From contig JAPLDX010000060.1 of assembly GCA_026391215.1 (NCBI GenBank), positions 1 to 64,000 of the forward strand: a DNA stretch of 64,000 nucleotides, in the 5' to 3' direction. This document shows positions 30,814-39,855 of this stretch, piece after piece (the first letter of the stretch is position 1; every line of letters starts with the position of its first letter). The DNA comes from Bacteroidia bacterium (lineage in GTDB: Bacteria; Bacteroidota; Bacteroidia; Bacteroidales; VadinHA17). A model generated the notes under the pieces. The model made no database searches. It was not told the origin of the DNA and saw only the letters and a program-made list of their open reading frames with translations. The translations under genes and the position numbers were made by a program.

Positions 30814-31909
30814 GGAACCTCATCTACATTCGACATTATAGGAATTAACCTGGATCAGTCTCAGACTTTACTAATGACCGCCAATACAGACACGGTCGGA
30901 ATAGGAGGAGTACTGAACGTACAAAACAATTTGAATGTTTCAGGAAATATTGGTTATACAGGAACTGTAACTCTTGTTGTTCCGGTACTCAATACATTCG
31001 AACCATTTAACATAACAGATATCTCGGCCATGGTCATGTGTGATATAACAAGCAACGGAGGTGCAGCTGTTATCGCAAGCGGAGTTGTCTGGAGCACCTC
31101 TGCAAAGCCAACAGTTGACTTAGTCACAAAAACAACTGACGGAACTTCAATGGGGCAATATACAAGCACGATAACAGGATTAACTGAATCCACAACTTAT
31201 TATGTCAGGGCTTATGCTACAAACGCCAATGGTACGGGTTATGGTGCAGAAATGACGTTTACAACACCTATGCAGGGGACTACAGTAATTGACTATGACG
31301 GGAATGTCTATAATATGGTAGTTATAGGAACACAAACATGGATGGCATCTAACCTTAAGACTACCAGGTTAAATGATGGAACTGTAATTACTCATGCAGC
31401 AGACAGTGCGACCTGGGTGAATCTTTTGACATCAGGATACGCCTGGTATAACAGTGACGCTGTAACATATGCCGATTATGGAATACTTTATAACTGGACT
31501 ACTGTCAATACAGGACTGCTTTGTCCGACAGGCTGGCATGTTCCTTCAGAACCAGAGTGGACAACTTTAACGACGTTCCTGGGCGGGAACTTCGTTGCCG
31601 GAGGAAAGCTGAAAGAGACCGGAACTACACACTGGCTCCTGCCGAATGGGAATGCAACGGATGAGTTCGGTTTTACAGCTCTCCCCGGGGGTTTGCGTAG
31701 TTTCATGGGCCCCTTCGCCGGTGTGGGAGACTCTGGTAATTTCTGGACTTCAACAAGGATATCGACAGATCCTACATCTGTAAGTATGTACTCCATGTAT
31801 GGTGAATTAATGATAATGATGACAAGTGACAGGAGCGGTCTGTCTGTCAGGTGCATGAAGGATTAAGTGCGTCTGGCTGAATAGTCATATATAGTATTAT
31901 AAATTATTG

Positions 31910-31937
31910 AAGCCCTTCTCTCCCTGAGAGAGGGGCT
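31910..31937 (+). terminator. Terminator between FISUMP A and B
   Basis: AAGCCCTTCTCTC pairs with GAGAGAGGGGCTT (one mismatch/wobble) around a 2-3 base loop, followed by TTGCTTTT. It lies 44 bp after gene A and separates A from B/C. Confidence 0.75.
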
Positions 31938-32060
31938 TTGCTTTTAAATTTTTTTGTGATTATCAGGTATATGGTGTAAATTAGGAATACAATAAATACG
32001 GGGTAATACAAATTCTGTTTTTAGCTTAAGTCGGTCATTGACAATTAATTATATGAACCT

Positions 32061-33908
32061 ATGAAAAAGTCATTTCTTCCCTTAATTTTTTTCTTTTTAC
32101 TTTTTACTTTTCCCTTTTTCTTTGACTCCAATGCCCAGATACCACAGGGTATTAATTATCAGGCTGTTGGACATACAAGTACCGGAGCGCCGATTGCGAA
32201 TACCACAATCCAGGTTAAAGCAGCTATTCTCTCCGATACAATAACGCCTGTAATTGTATGGGAGGAGCTCCATTCAACGGTTAAAACAAATGCTAGTGGT
32301 ATTTTCGGCCTTGTCATCGGTACAGGAACAAGACAATCCGGTTCAGCTTCAGCATTCGGCGATATTGACTGGGGTAAAACGGCATTGTACCTTAAAATTC
32401 AATTATATTACCAGAATGCCTGGAAGAATATGGGTATTTCAAGATTATGGTCAGTGCCTTATGCAATGGTTGCTGATGATCTGAGCGGCAGCGTTAAAAA
32501 GCTGGCAGTCACAGGAGAGACAAGCGATATGGAGGAGGCATTGTTTGAGGTAAAAAATAAAGAGGGACAAACAGTTTTTGCAGTATATAATGAAGGAGTC
32601 AGGATATACGTTGATGATGGAGCTAAGGGAGCAAAAGGAGGATTTGCAGTTGGTGGATTCGGAACATCAAAAACCCCGTCACAGAACCTTCTGTATGTCA
32701 GTGCTGACAGTATAAGAGCTTATATTGAAACAGATCCTGCAAAGGGAGCCAAGGGAGGATTTGCAGTAGGCGGATTTGGTACTTCAAAAGGCTTGTCTCA
32801 GGACCTGTTTATTGTCAGTGCAGACAGTATCAGGGCTTATATTGATGCCGGTACGGGAAAGGGCGTAAAAGGAGGATTTGCAGTAGGCGGATTCGGTACT
32901 TCTAAATCTTCTCCTGAAGAATATCTTCGCGTAACGCGTGACAGTACAAGAGTATACCTGGTTGATCCGGGAGTAAAAGGAAACAAAGGAGGCTTTGCAA
33001 TTGGAGGCTATGGCAGTAACAAAGCGGAGGCAGATAATTTTTTCTTTATTAATCCTGACAGTTCCAGGTTTTATGTGAGAAAACTGTCTCCCACATCGTC
33101 AAGCACATTCGACATTATCGGGTTCAATCAAAGCCTGAGTCGGAAATCATTGCTTTCTGCAAATGCAGATACTGTTGATATACAAGGAGTCCTGACCCTG
33201 CAGAACGATCTTATCGTGGAAGGCAATATAAATTTGGGGGGAAATGTAAAACCTATAGCTAAAGCAGCTGTTGATGGTGATGGGAATACTTATCCAACGG
33301 TTATTCTGGGAAACCAGGTATGGATGGCTGAAAATCTCAGGACAACAAGATATAGTAATGGTAACTTAATTGGTACAACAACTCTTCCCGGGGATACTAT
33401 TTACTTTCTGACCGAACCAAAATACCAGTGGCCTTATTCAGGCATTGAAGGGTATGCAGCTGCATATGGAAGGCTATATACATGGTACGCCGCAACCGAC
33501 ACACGTAATATATGTCCCACGGGTTATCATCTTCCGAATAATGCTGAATGGGATGAATTACTTCTGTATCTGGAAGACAATGGTTACGGATACGGAGGCA
33601 GCGGGACTGAAATAGCCAAATCAATGGCTTCAAGAATCGGATGGAATCCGGACTTAACTGCTGCAAGTAACGTAGGTAATACTCCGACAGCAAACAATTC
33701 AAGCGGATTCAGCGGCATGCCCGGAGGCTTCCGCGACTCTTATGGCTTGATTTTTACAGACATAGGTAATTCTGTTTACTGGTGGTCTTCAACTTTGTCT
33801 GAAGGATCATATGCTTACAGTTTAAATTACGCTAACAGTTATGTGACACTTTCGTCATATGAACAGTCAAACGGCTATTCTATCCGTTGTGTCCAGGACA
33901 ATAAATGA
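32061..33908 (+). CDS. FISUMP-domain surface protein B
   Basis: A 615-residue secreted protein. Signal peptide (hydrophobic, Phe-rich, ends SNAQI); N-terminal beta-sandwich domain IPQGINYQAVGHTS...RLWSVPYAMVADDL; a connector VKKLAVTGETSDMEEALFEV; four 39-residue KGAKGGFAVGGFG repeats (about 189-344); and a C-terminal FISUMP domain (NQVWMAENLR, CPTGYHLPNNAEWDEL, GMPGGFRD, SIRCVQDNK). Unlike A and C it has no FN3-like module before the FISUMP domain. No T9SS sorting tail is visible. It is likely a surface adhesin or structural protein. B and C are separated by 16 bp and are probably one transcript. Confidence 0.88.
   Translation: MKKSFLPLIFFFLLFTFPFFFDSNAQIPQGINYQAVGHTSTGAPIANTTIQVKAAILSDTITPVIVWEELHSTVKTNASGIFGLVIGTGTRQSGSASAFGDIDWGKTALYLKIQLYYQNAWKNMGISRLWSVPYAMVADDLSGSVKKLAVTGETSDMEEALFEVKNKEGQTVFAVYNEGVRIYVDDGAKGAKGGFAVGGFGTSKTPSQNLLYVSADSIRAYIETDPAKGAKGGFAVGGFGTSKGLSQDLFIVSADSIRAYIDAGTGKGVKGGFAVGGFGTSKSSPEEYLRVTRDSTRVYLVDPGVKGNKGGFAIGGYGSNKAEADNFFFINPDSSRFYVRKLSPTSSSTFDIIGFNQSLSRKSLLSANADTVDIQGVLTLQNDLIVEGNINLGGNVKPIAKAAVDGDGNTYPTVILGNQVWMAENLRTTRYSNGNLIGTTTLPGDTIYFLTEPKYQWPYSGIEGYAAAYGRLYTWYAATDTRNICPTGYHLPNNAEWDELLLYLEDNGYGYGGSGTEIAKSMASRIGWNPDLTAASNVGNTPTANNSSGFSGMPGGFRDSYGLIFTDIGNSVYWWSSTLSEGSYAYSLNYANSYVTLSSYEQSNGYSIRCVQDNK
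32625..33092 (+). repeat. 117-bp repeat array, 4 units (paralogue B)
   Basis: Units begin at 32625, 32742, 32859 and 32976, all exactly 117 bp and in frame. The fourth is the most diverged (KGNKGGFAIGGYGSNK). Confidence 0.92.
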
Positions 33909-33924
33909 GAAACCAGATACTCAA

Positions 33925-35865
33925 ATGAGAAAAGTAATTCTTGTTTTAGCTAGTTCAGGATTATGTATCCTGACTCTGGCACAGGTGCCACAGGGTTTTA
34001 ACTATCAGGCAGTCGCACATACCAGTACTGGAGCGCCGATAGCGAATACCACTATACAGGTTAAAGCAGCTATTCTTTCTGATACAATAACGCCTGTTGT
34101 TGTATGGGAAGAGCTTCATTCAACAGTTAAGACAAATGCAAGTGGCGTATTCAGCCTTGTCATCGGTACGGGAACAAAACAATCCGGTTCAGCATCAGCC
34201 TTCAATGAAGTTGACTGGACAATCCCTCCGCTATTCATTAAAATTCAGGTTAACTACCAGGGTTCATGGAGGAGCATGGGATCAGCAAAACTGTGGACAG
34301 TGCCTTATGCTATGGTAGCGGATGATCTTACCGGCAGTGTAAAGAAACTGGCGGTCACGGGAGAAACCAGCGATATGGAGGAAGCATTGTTTGAGGTAAA
34401 GAATAAAGAAGGGCAGACTGTTTTTGCAGTATATAATGAAGGAGTGAGAATATATGTTGATGATGGTGCAAAAGGAGCAAAAGGAGGATTTGCTATAGGC
34501 GGATTCGGTTCGGCAAAAACTCCATCCCGGGATCTCTTTGTTGTCAATCCTGACAGTGTAAGGGTATATATTGACACTGAAACAGGGAAAGGTGCAAAAG
34601 GAGGATTTGCGATAGGTGGATTCAGCAGTTCTAAGCCTATACCTGAAGAATACCTTCGTGTAACACGTGATAGTACAAGAGTATACCTGAACGATGAAAC
34701 AAAAGGAACAAAGGGTGGCTTTGCAATAGGCGGTTTCGGTAACTCAAAAAGCTTGCCGGGCGGATATATGCTGATACATCCTGACAGTACAAGATTCTAT
34801 GTAAGGGAGTCCGGTTCAGGAATCTCCTCCACATTCAATATAATCGGAATCAAACTTGATAATACATTGACATCACTTATGACAGCCAGTACAGATACTG
34901 TTGGAATAGGCGGAGTATTGAACGTACAGAATAATTTGACTGTTACCGGTGATATCAGTTATACAGGAGAGGTTAATTCGATTGTTCCTGAAGTTGTAAC
35001 GATAGAATATTTTAATGAAACTGACACTTCAGCCATGGTAACGGGCGAAATTATAAGCAACGGAGGCAAACCTGTTATCACCAGCGGGATAGTATGGAGC
35101 ACTTCTCCGGGCCCAACCATTGACTTGACCACAAAAACAACTGACGGAACCCTGACAGGGCAGTTTACAAGTACGATGTCAGAATTAACTGAACTCACTA
35201 CTTATTATGTCAGGGCTTATGCTATTAATGAAAATGGAACAGGTTACGGCAATGAAATTACAGTTACAACCGTTGGTGTGGTTTTTGACATTGACGGTAA
35301 CTGGTATATTGCTAGTATTGCCGGAACCCAGATCTGGTTACTTCAGAACCTGAAGGTTACGCATCTGAATGATGGTACTCCTATTGACAATGTAACTGAC
35401 CAAGCTATCTGGATGTCGCTTTCAACACCAGGATACGCATGGTATAACAATGACGCTGTTACATATGCTGACTATGGATTGCTATATAACTGGGCAACAG
35501 TCAATACAGGCTCTCTTTGTCCTGCCGGGTACCATGTTCCATCAGAAGCAGAGCTTTCAACTGTTATTGCATGGTTAGGAGGACCACTGGTAGCAGGTGG
35601 TTCCTTTAAGGAAACAGGCACTACACACTGGCTCGATCCAAATACCGGTGCAGAAAACACTGATTTTGGTTTTGCAGGTCTGCCAGGTGGATTGCGCGAT
35701 TATATGGGATTTTTCTCAGGAATTGGGGAGAATTGTAACATGTGGACCTCAACACGAGTAGCATCTGATCCGACATATACAAGTGTATACTACAACAGTG
35801 CCGAAATCTTTGTTCAGACAATGATGCAGGGTGCCGGTATGTCGATCCGCTGTCTGAAGGATTGA
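33925..35865 (+). CDS. FISUMP-domain surface protein C
   Basis: A 646-residue secreted protein. I start at the ATG 16 bp after gene B, which opens the signal peptide (VILVLASSGLCILTLAQ); the frame extends upstream into gene B but that is not needed. Domain order: beta-sandwich (VPQGFNYQAVAHTS...LWTVPYAMVADDL), connector GETSDMEEALFEV almost identical to B, three 39-residue repeats (about 183-299), an FN3-like module (TTDGTLTGQFTSTMSELTE...) and a FISUMP domain (TQIWLLQNLK, CPAGYHVPSE, GLPGGLRD, SIRCLKD). A has the same FN3-FISUMP combination, so C's 3' half matches A and its 5' half matches B: a mosaic. A terminator follows at 35898. Confidence 0.88.
   Translation: MRKVILVLASSGLCILTLAQVPQGFNYQAVAHTSTGAPIANTTIQVKAAILSDTITPVVVWEELHSTVKTNASGVFSLVIGTGTKQSGSASAFNEVDWTIPPLFIKIQVNYQGSWRSMGSAKLWTVPYAMVADDLTGSVKKLAVTGETSDMEEALFEVKNKEGQTVFAVYNEGVRIYVDDGAKGAKGGFAIGGFGSAKTPSRDLFVVNPDSVRVYIDTETGKGAKGGFAIGGFSSSKPIPEEYLRVTRDSTRVYLNDETKGTKGGFAIGGFGNSKSLPGGYMLIHPDSTRFYVRESGSGISSTFNIIGIKLDNTLTSLMTASTDTVGIGGVLNVQNNLTVTGDISYTGEVNSIVPEVVTIEYFNETDTSAMVTGEIISNGGKPVITSGIVWSTSPGPTIDLTTKTTDGTLTGQFTSTMSELTELTTYYVRAYAINENGTGYGNEITVTTVGVVFDIDGNWYIASIAGTQIWLLQNLKVTHLNDGTPIDNVTDQAIWMSLSTPGYAWYNNDAVTYADYGLLYNWATVNTGSLCPAGYHVPSEAELSTVIAWLGGPLVAGGSFKETGTTHWLDPNTGAENTDFGFAGLPGGLRDYMGFFSGIGENCNMWTSTRVASDPTYTSVYYNSAEIFVQTMMQGAGMSIRCLKD
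34471..34821 (+). repeat. 117-bp repeat array, 3 units (paralogue C)
   Basis: Units begin at 34471, 34588 and 34705, exactly 117 bp each, in frame. With 5 in A and 4 in B this makes a 5-4-3 series. Confidence 0.92.
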
Positions 35866-35897
35866 AATATACAATAATCAGCGAAAGCAATAAAGTG

Positions 35898-35923
35898 AAA
35901 AGTCCGACGGAGAGCGGACTTTT
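35898..35923 (+). terminator. Terminator after FISUMP C
   Basis: A perfect 9-bp stem AAAAGTCCG / CGGACTTTT with an 8-base loop, then CTTATT. The stem ends in its own T-run. Confidence 0.85.
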
Positions 35924-36062
35924 CTTATTGGAGGTGAGTACATGGTAATAAGTAGAGGGATTATTTCATGATCCCATTCCGGAGAACCAGCAGAGCTTAA
36001 ATGACCCTTTGGGTCGGGATTATTCGCTTCGCTCATGATCCCTCACGGGGAGGCTTCAAAGG

Positions 36063-36185
36063 CATCAGACCAGTCCGCTCTGCGAGCGGTTTTTGTTTTA
36101 TTCAAAGCCCTCACCCATGCATGCATGGTTCGGTCTTTTCATAAAACAAAAATCCCGCAGCGAAAGCTACGGGACTGGCCTGATG
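36063..36185. repeat. Inverted duplication carrying two opposed terminator hairpins
   Basis: Arms 36063-36101 and 36141-36185 are inverted copies (CATCAGACCAGTCC...TTTTTGTTTTAT against CATCAGGCCAGTCC...TTTTTGTTTTAT on the other strand). The right arm's hairpin (36154-36173) is the terminator of the tRNA-Ser on the minus strand. The left arm's hairpin (36075-36089, then TTTTTGTTTT) is the same structure facing plus. This occupies most of the gene-free stretch 35924-36189. Confidence 0.75.
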
Positions 36186-36189
36186 ACTT

Positions 36190-36281
36190 TGGCGGAGAAA
36201 GAGGGATTCGAACCCCCGATGCCGTGGATACAGCATAACGGTTTTCAAGACCGCCGCATTCGACCGCTCTGCCATTTCTCC
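36190..36281 (-). tRNA. tRNA-Ser (UGA)
   Basis: Acceptor stem GGAGAAA/TTTCTCC with discriminator G and an encoded CCA end (36190-36192). The anticodon loop CTTGAAA gives anticodon TGA (36245-36247 complement), reading UCA/UCN serine codons. It has the long variable arm of class II tRNAs and a T-loop GTTCGAATC. A hairpin terminator follows at once and a TATATTTG element precedes it. Confidence 0.97.
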
Positions 36282-36324
36282 TTTCATCCTCCGAAGCCTT
36301 GGTAAAGGAGGATTATTTTCGCCG

Positions 36325-36332
36325 CAAATATA
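36325..36332 (-). promoter_or_regulatory. -7 promoter element of tRNA-Ser
   Basis: TATATTTG on the minus strand, placing transcription start near 36318, about 36 nt before the tRNA 5' end. No clear TTTG at -33. Confidence 0.5.
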
Positions 36333-36563
36333 ATGTATTTTTAATTTTATAGAATTTTATTTTTTTTAATATTGAGTAAAAGTTTGAAAATCAGGGTTAT
36401 ATAAACATTATTAACAGGATGTAAACAAAAATTGACTTGGTTTTGTGCTCAAACTGCCGACTGTTGCGAAAGTGCGACATTAACCATATTTTTAACTTTC
36501 GTCCAAAAAAATGAGTATTTTAACCTAAAAACCCCACTATTTGTGGAAAAACGACAAAATAAA

Positions 36564-36594
36564 TTTGCATATGAATTAAAATGGAATAAATTTG
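36564..36594 (+). promoter_or_regulatory. Consensus Bacteroidota promoter of the HU gene
   Basis: TTTG (36564-36567), exactly 19 bp, TAAATTTG (36587-36594): a full match to the Bacteroides primary-sigma consensus. Predicted start is near 36601, with a 37-nt AT-rich leader. The gene-free stretch 36282-36637 otherwise shows only AT-rich sequence and the opposed tRNA promoter. Confidence 0.85.
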
Positions 36595-36637
36595 TATTTA
36601 ATAATTAAAATGGTCTAACCTTTAATTTTTATTAATT

Positions 36638-36907
36638 ATGACAAAGAAAGATTTAGTTGCTGCTATTGCAAAAGATTCAACCCTTACAGTTAAAGATGCA
36701 GGGAAAGCTCTGAATTCATTCGTTACTTCAGTTGGAAAAGCTATGAAAAAAGGCCAGAGGCTCCAGCTTCCTGGTCTGGGTACTTTTAAAGTAGTTAAGA
36801 GAAGTGCCAGAGTGGTCCGCAATCCGCGTACCGGTGCAAAACTTAACGTTCCCGCAAAGAAAGTTGTTAAATTCAAAGCAGCTCCTGCTCTCGACAAAGG
36901 TCTTTAA
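36638..36907 (+). CDS. HU family DNA-binding protein
   Basis: An 89-residue nucleoid protein that bends and compacts DNA as a dimer. It has the helical N-terminus MTKKDLVAAIAKD, the GLGTF turn before the beta arms and the arm motif RNPRTG followed by the conserved VPAKKVVKFKAAPAL. Length is typical. It is a single gene with a consensus promoter and strong terminator, as expected for a highly expressed protein. Confidence 0.97.
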   Translation: MTKKDLVAAIAKDSTLTVKDAGKALNSFVTSVGKAMKKGQRLQLPGLGTFKVVKRSARVVRNPRTGAKLNVPAKKVVKFKAAPALDKGL

Positions 36908-36928
36908 TCTTTAAACAATGAGATTGCT

Positions 36929-36952
36929 AAAGGGGTGTTTGATCACCCCTTT
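36929..36952 (+). terminator. Terminator of the HU gene
   Basis: AAAGGGGTG / CACCCCTTT stem with a 6-base loop, merging into a 7-T tract. Confidence 0.92.
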
Positions 36953-37042
36953 TTTTATATCCATACCCATCATCACAAACCGGAAAAAATTAAAAGAAAT
37001 TCAACTAAAATCCGAATGATAAAATTTGTGAAAGTTTTTTAT

Positions 37043-37050
37043 TATTTTTG
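37043..37050 (+). promoter_or_regulatory. -7 element upstream of the LytTR regulator
   Basis: TATTTTTG, about 31 bp before the ATG at 37081. A TTTG occurs at 37025-37028 but with only a 14-bp spacer, so -33 is not convincing. Confidence 0.4.
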
Positions 37051-37080
37051 ATTTTAATAACCCGGACTAAATCGTGACTG

Positions 37081-37788
37081 ATGAATTGTATTATTGTCGA
37101 CGACGATAAGATGAGTTGTAAGATACTGGAAGGTTATGTGAGCAAATCAACCTCACTTAACCTGATAGGTACTTTCAATGATTCCGTCGACGCAAGGAAC
37201 ATCTTAACAAAACGCCAGGACATTGACCTGATAATACTGGACATCCAGATGCCGGAAATGGATGGCTTCGACTTTATAGGAAGCCTCGAAAACCCTCCTA
37301 ATATAATAATAGTATCATCGGCAGAACAATATGCCGTGAAAGCTTTCGACTTTAACGTTGTCGACTACCTGCTTAAACCCGTCTCTTATGGGAGATTCTG
37401 TAAAGCAATCGACAAATCCATCAGGTACTTTTCGCGTAAAGAAGTAACCAATACAGGCGACGAGGAAATATTCATAAAGAAGGGCTCATCACTTGTTAAA
37501 CTGAAACTGAAGGACATTATATATATAGAAGCTCTTGAAAACTATGTTACCCTGACAACCAATGATGATAAATTCACAATCCACTTTACGATGAAAGCTA
37601 TCGAGAACCAGCTGCCTTCAGGTATCTTCATCAGGGTTCACAGATCATACATTATCAATAAGAGCATGATCCAGACAATTAAGGAGAATTCACTCGATCT
37701 TATAGTCGGAGATTCTTTGAAAAGCATACCCGTCGGCAAATCGTTCAGAGATACTCTTCTGAATGATATAAATGTAATGGCCAGATAA
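37081..37788 (+). CDS. LytTR family response regulator
   Basis: A 235-residue regulator. The receiver domain has D7/D8/D9 acid residues, phospho-acceptor D54 in LILDIQMPEMDG and the Lys in YLLKPV. The LytTR DNA-binding domain (about 130-235) contains IIYIEALENYVTL and RVHRSYIINK. No kinase gene is adjacent; it is followed 13 bp later by an aminotransferase, so it may be the first gene of a four-gene unit (to 40374). Its partner kinase is encoded elsewhere. Confidence 0.92.
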   Translation: MNCIIVDDDKMSCKILEGYVSKSTSLNLIGTFNDSVDARNILTKRQDIDLIILDIQMPEMDGFDFIGSLENPPNIIIVSSAEQYAVKAFDFNVVDYLLKPVSYGRFCKAIDKSIRYFSRKEVTNTGDEEIFIKKGSSLVKLKLKDIIYIEALENYVTLTTNDDKFTIHFTMKAIENQLPSGIFIRVHRSYIINKSMIQTIKENSLDLIVGDSLKSIPVGKSFRDTLLNDINVMAR

Positions 37789-37801
37789 CATCTTTTCTCA
37801 C

Positions 37802-39007
37802 ATGCTTACCAATCGTCAACTCTTCCTCAGTTACCTTGGGCAGACCTCGGCTGAACCATTGATGCTCGAGATATCCAGGGCCGAAGGTGTTTTTTTATAT
37901 GGCCCTTCAGGAGAAAAATACATTGACCTCATCTCCGGTGTGTCAGTGAGCAATACGGGTCACAGGCATCCCCGCGTTACTGAAGCCATAAAAAAGCAAA
38001 CAGATTCCTACCTCCATCTGATGGTTTACGGCGAGATGATACAGAGCCCCCAGGTTGAATATGCTGCACTACTGTCCTCAATACTTCCTTCCACTCTCAA
38101 TAACTGCTATTTTGTAAATTCAGGAAGTGAAGCTGTCGAGGGTGCACTGAAACTTGCCAAGAGATATACAGGGAAAAGCAGGATAATCTATTTTAATAAT
38201 GCTTACCATGGGAGCACACATGGAGCCCTCAGTATCCAGGGAAGTGAAAAGTACCGGGGTGCCTTCAGACCATTGCTGCCTGATACCCTGCAGATAAGCT
38301 TTAACGATCTTTCATCACTGGATGCTATTAATAAGGATACAGCCTGCGTGATCATAGAGCCTGTTCAGGGTGAAGCCGGGGTAATTTATCCGGTAAAGGG
38401 CTTTCTTGAAAAGATAAGGAATAGATGTTCCGAAAACGACGCGCTGCTTGTCTTTGATGAAGCGCAGACAGGATTCGGAAGGACAGGATTCATGTTCGCC
38501 ATCGACAGGTTCGGGATTGTTCCCGACATAGTTGTGCTGGCAAAAGCCCTTGGCGGCGGAATGCCCCTTGGTGCATTTATTTCATCAAAAGAGATAATGT
38601 CATCACTGATAGCGAATCCGCAACTTGGACATATTACAACTTTCGGAGGGCATCCGGTATGCTGCGCAGCAGGTCTTGCATCACTTAAAGTGATAATGGA
38701 AGAAAACCTGGTCGCAAAATGTAACACCAGGTCAGCAATCTTTAAAAGGGAACTTGTCCATCCGCTGATAAAAGAGGTCAGGGGGGAAGGACTCCTCCTG
38801 GCAATAAGGCTCACTGAATCCCGTTTTGTTCAGTATGCGATCAAATACGCTCCTTCTTATGGAATCATTCTTGACTATTTTCTTTTTTGTGATAATGCCT
38901 TCAGGATAGCTCCGCCTCTGATTATCAGTGAAGAAGAGATACTTACAGCCTGCAGGCAGGTGAAATTACTGCTCGATGATGCAATGAGAAACGCTGCAAA
39001 TGGATGA
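37802..39007 (+). CDS. Class III PLP-dependent aminotransferase
   Basis: A 401-residue fold-type I transaminase of the acetylornithine/ornithine/4-aminobutyrate group. Visible motifs: the SGSEAVEGALKLAKRYTG cofactor region, the AYHGSTHGA loop, EPVQGEAG, the PLP-binding DEAQTGFGRTG and the Schiff-base lysine in VLAKALGGGMPLGA. The donor substrate cannot be fixed; no arginine- or biotin-pathway neighbours are present. Its last codons overlap the next gene's start by 4 bases (ATGA), showing translational coupling to a secreted protein of unknown function. Confidence 0.9.
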   Translation: MLTNRQLFLSYLGQTSAEPLMLEISRAEGVFLYGPSGEKYIDLISGVSVSNTGHRHPRVTEAIKKQTDSYLHLMVYGEMIQSPQVEYAALLSSILPSTLNNCYFVNSGSEAVEGALKLAKRYTGKSRIIYFNNAYHGSTHGALSIQGSEKYRGAFRPLLPDTLQISFNDLSSLDAINKDTACVIIEPVQGEAGVIYPVKGFLEKIRNRCSENDALLVFDEAQTGFGRTGFMFAIDRFGIVPDIVVLAKALGGGMPLGAFISSKEIMSSLIANPQLGHITTFGGHPVCCAAGLASLKVIMEENLVAKCNTRSAIFKRELVHPLIKEVRGEGLLLAIRLTESRFVQYAIKYAPSYGIILDYFLFCDNAFRIAPPLIISEEEILTACRQVKLLLDDAMRNAANG

Positions 39008-39831
39008 AACAGAAAGTACTATATATAATTATTGTTGTTCTCCTTCTGATCCCGGCAATACAAGGCAAGGCACAGGTACCGGGCTCAGACGAGCTGCTGG
39101 GAGATCTCTTCCCCCGGATACTGGATACCAGGAATGATGCTGAACGCCTCAGAATAAACGACTCAATAAAACTAATTATTGACAGCTATGTCACTTCCGA
39201 TGTGATATTCACTCACCGGTTTGAAAATCTGCGCTACCTGGGACAGATTCTGTCTCCCGATTCACGTATTAAGATCATCACATGGAACCTGATCCTGACC
39301 GACGGTACCAACAGGTATTTCTGCTATTTCATCAGGAAGGGTGAAAAGGGAAAGGAGAACACTGTTTACCATCTGGAGGGAACAAATATGGATGAAGCGC
39401 CCCGGACTGACAAAACCTATACAGCAAAAGAATGGTACGGAGCGCTATATTACGGTATTCAGCCTTTCAGGAGCGATAAAGAAATTTATTATATAGTGCT
39501 TGGCCTTGATTATGGCAGTTTATCGTTAACCAGGAAGATAATAGATGTAATAAACTTTACCGATGAAGGCGGAATAATATTCGGTAAAAAGTGTTTTTTC
39601 AGGGACTATGAAACAAAACAAAGAGAGGTCCTTGAATACTCGGCAGAAGGTATTGTTACATTGAGGTTCCATAATAAGAAAACAATTATTTTTGATCACC
39701 TTGTTCCGATTTCACGGGGACAGCAGAACAATCCGGAAAATTACGGCGCCGAATTTTCATTTGACGCATATATCCTTAAAAAAGGATTGTGGAGATTTGT
39801 AAAAAATGTTGATGTGAAGAACAAGCAATAA
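39004..39831 (+). CDS. Secreted hypothetical protein
   Basis: A 275-residue protein with an N-terminal signal sequence (LLLIPAIQGKAQV) and no recognised domain. The N-terminal half is helical (AERLRINDSIKLIIDSY); the remainder alternates beta strands (ITWNLILTDGTNRYFCYFI). It is translationally coupled to the aminotransferase upstream and followed 25 bp later by a tail-anchored receiver-like protein. It resembles uncharacterised proteins seen widely in Bacteroidota (recollection, not a search). Confidence 0.7.
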   Translation: MKQKVLYIIIVVLLLIPAIQGKAQVPGSDELLGDLFPRILDTRNDAERLRINDSIKLIIDSYVTSDVIFTHRFENLRYLGQILSPDSRIKIITWNLILTDGTNRYFCYFIRKGEKGKENTVYHLEGTNMDEAPRTDKTYTAKEWYGALYYGIQPFRSDKEIYYIVLGLDYGSLSLTRKIIDVINFTDEGGIIFGKKCFFRDYETKQREVLEYSAEGIVTLRFHNKKTIIFDHLVPISRGQQNNPENYGAEFSFDAYILKKGLWRFVKNVDVKNKQ

Positions 39832-39855
39832 ATATCTTTAATACTTTTGATTCGT

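Larger units (their letters stand above)
29550..31866 (+). pseudogene. FISUMP-domain surface protein A, frameshifted
   Basis: First of three tandem paralogues. The 5' part (29550-30218) encodes a signal peptide (MLAFSQ), the shared beta-sandwich domain (VPQGINYQAV...LWSVPYAM) and then a coiled-coil-like stretch not found in copies B and C (three EIDATETVLxx repeats, NASANYIASASSLKDADNKLD). It stops at a TGA at 30216-30218. From 30208 the +1 frame is open to 31866 and encodes five 39-residue KGAKGGFAVGGFG repeats, an FN3-like domain and a C-terminal FISUMP domain (TQTWMASNLK, CPTGWHVPSE, ALPGGLR). The break is where the unique segment meets the shared IYVDDGAKG sequence. It is therefore a pseudogene, a recombination scar or an error. 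Confidence 0.8.

Noticed and set aside
30229..34821. 117-bp repeats as a CRISPR array
   Set aside because: Units are in-frame coding repeats without constant repeat/variable spacer structure, and lie inside three secreted protein genes.
37025..37050. Full -33/-7 promoter before the LytTR gene
   Set aside because: TTTG is present but the spacer is 14 bp, not about 19; only the -7 element is reported.
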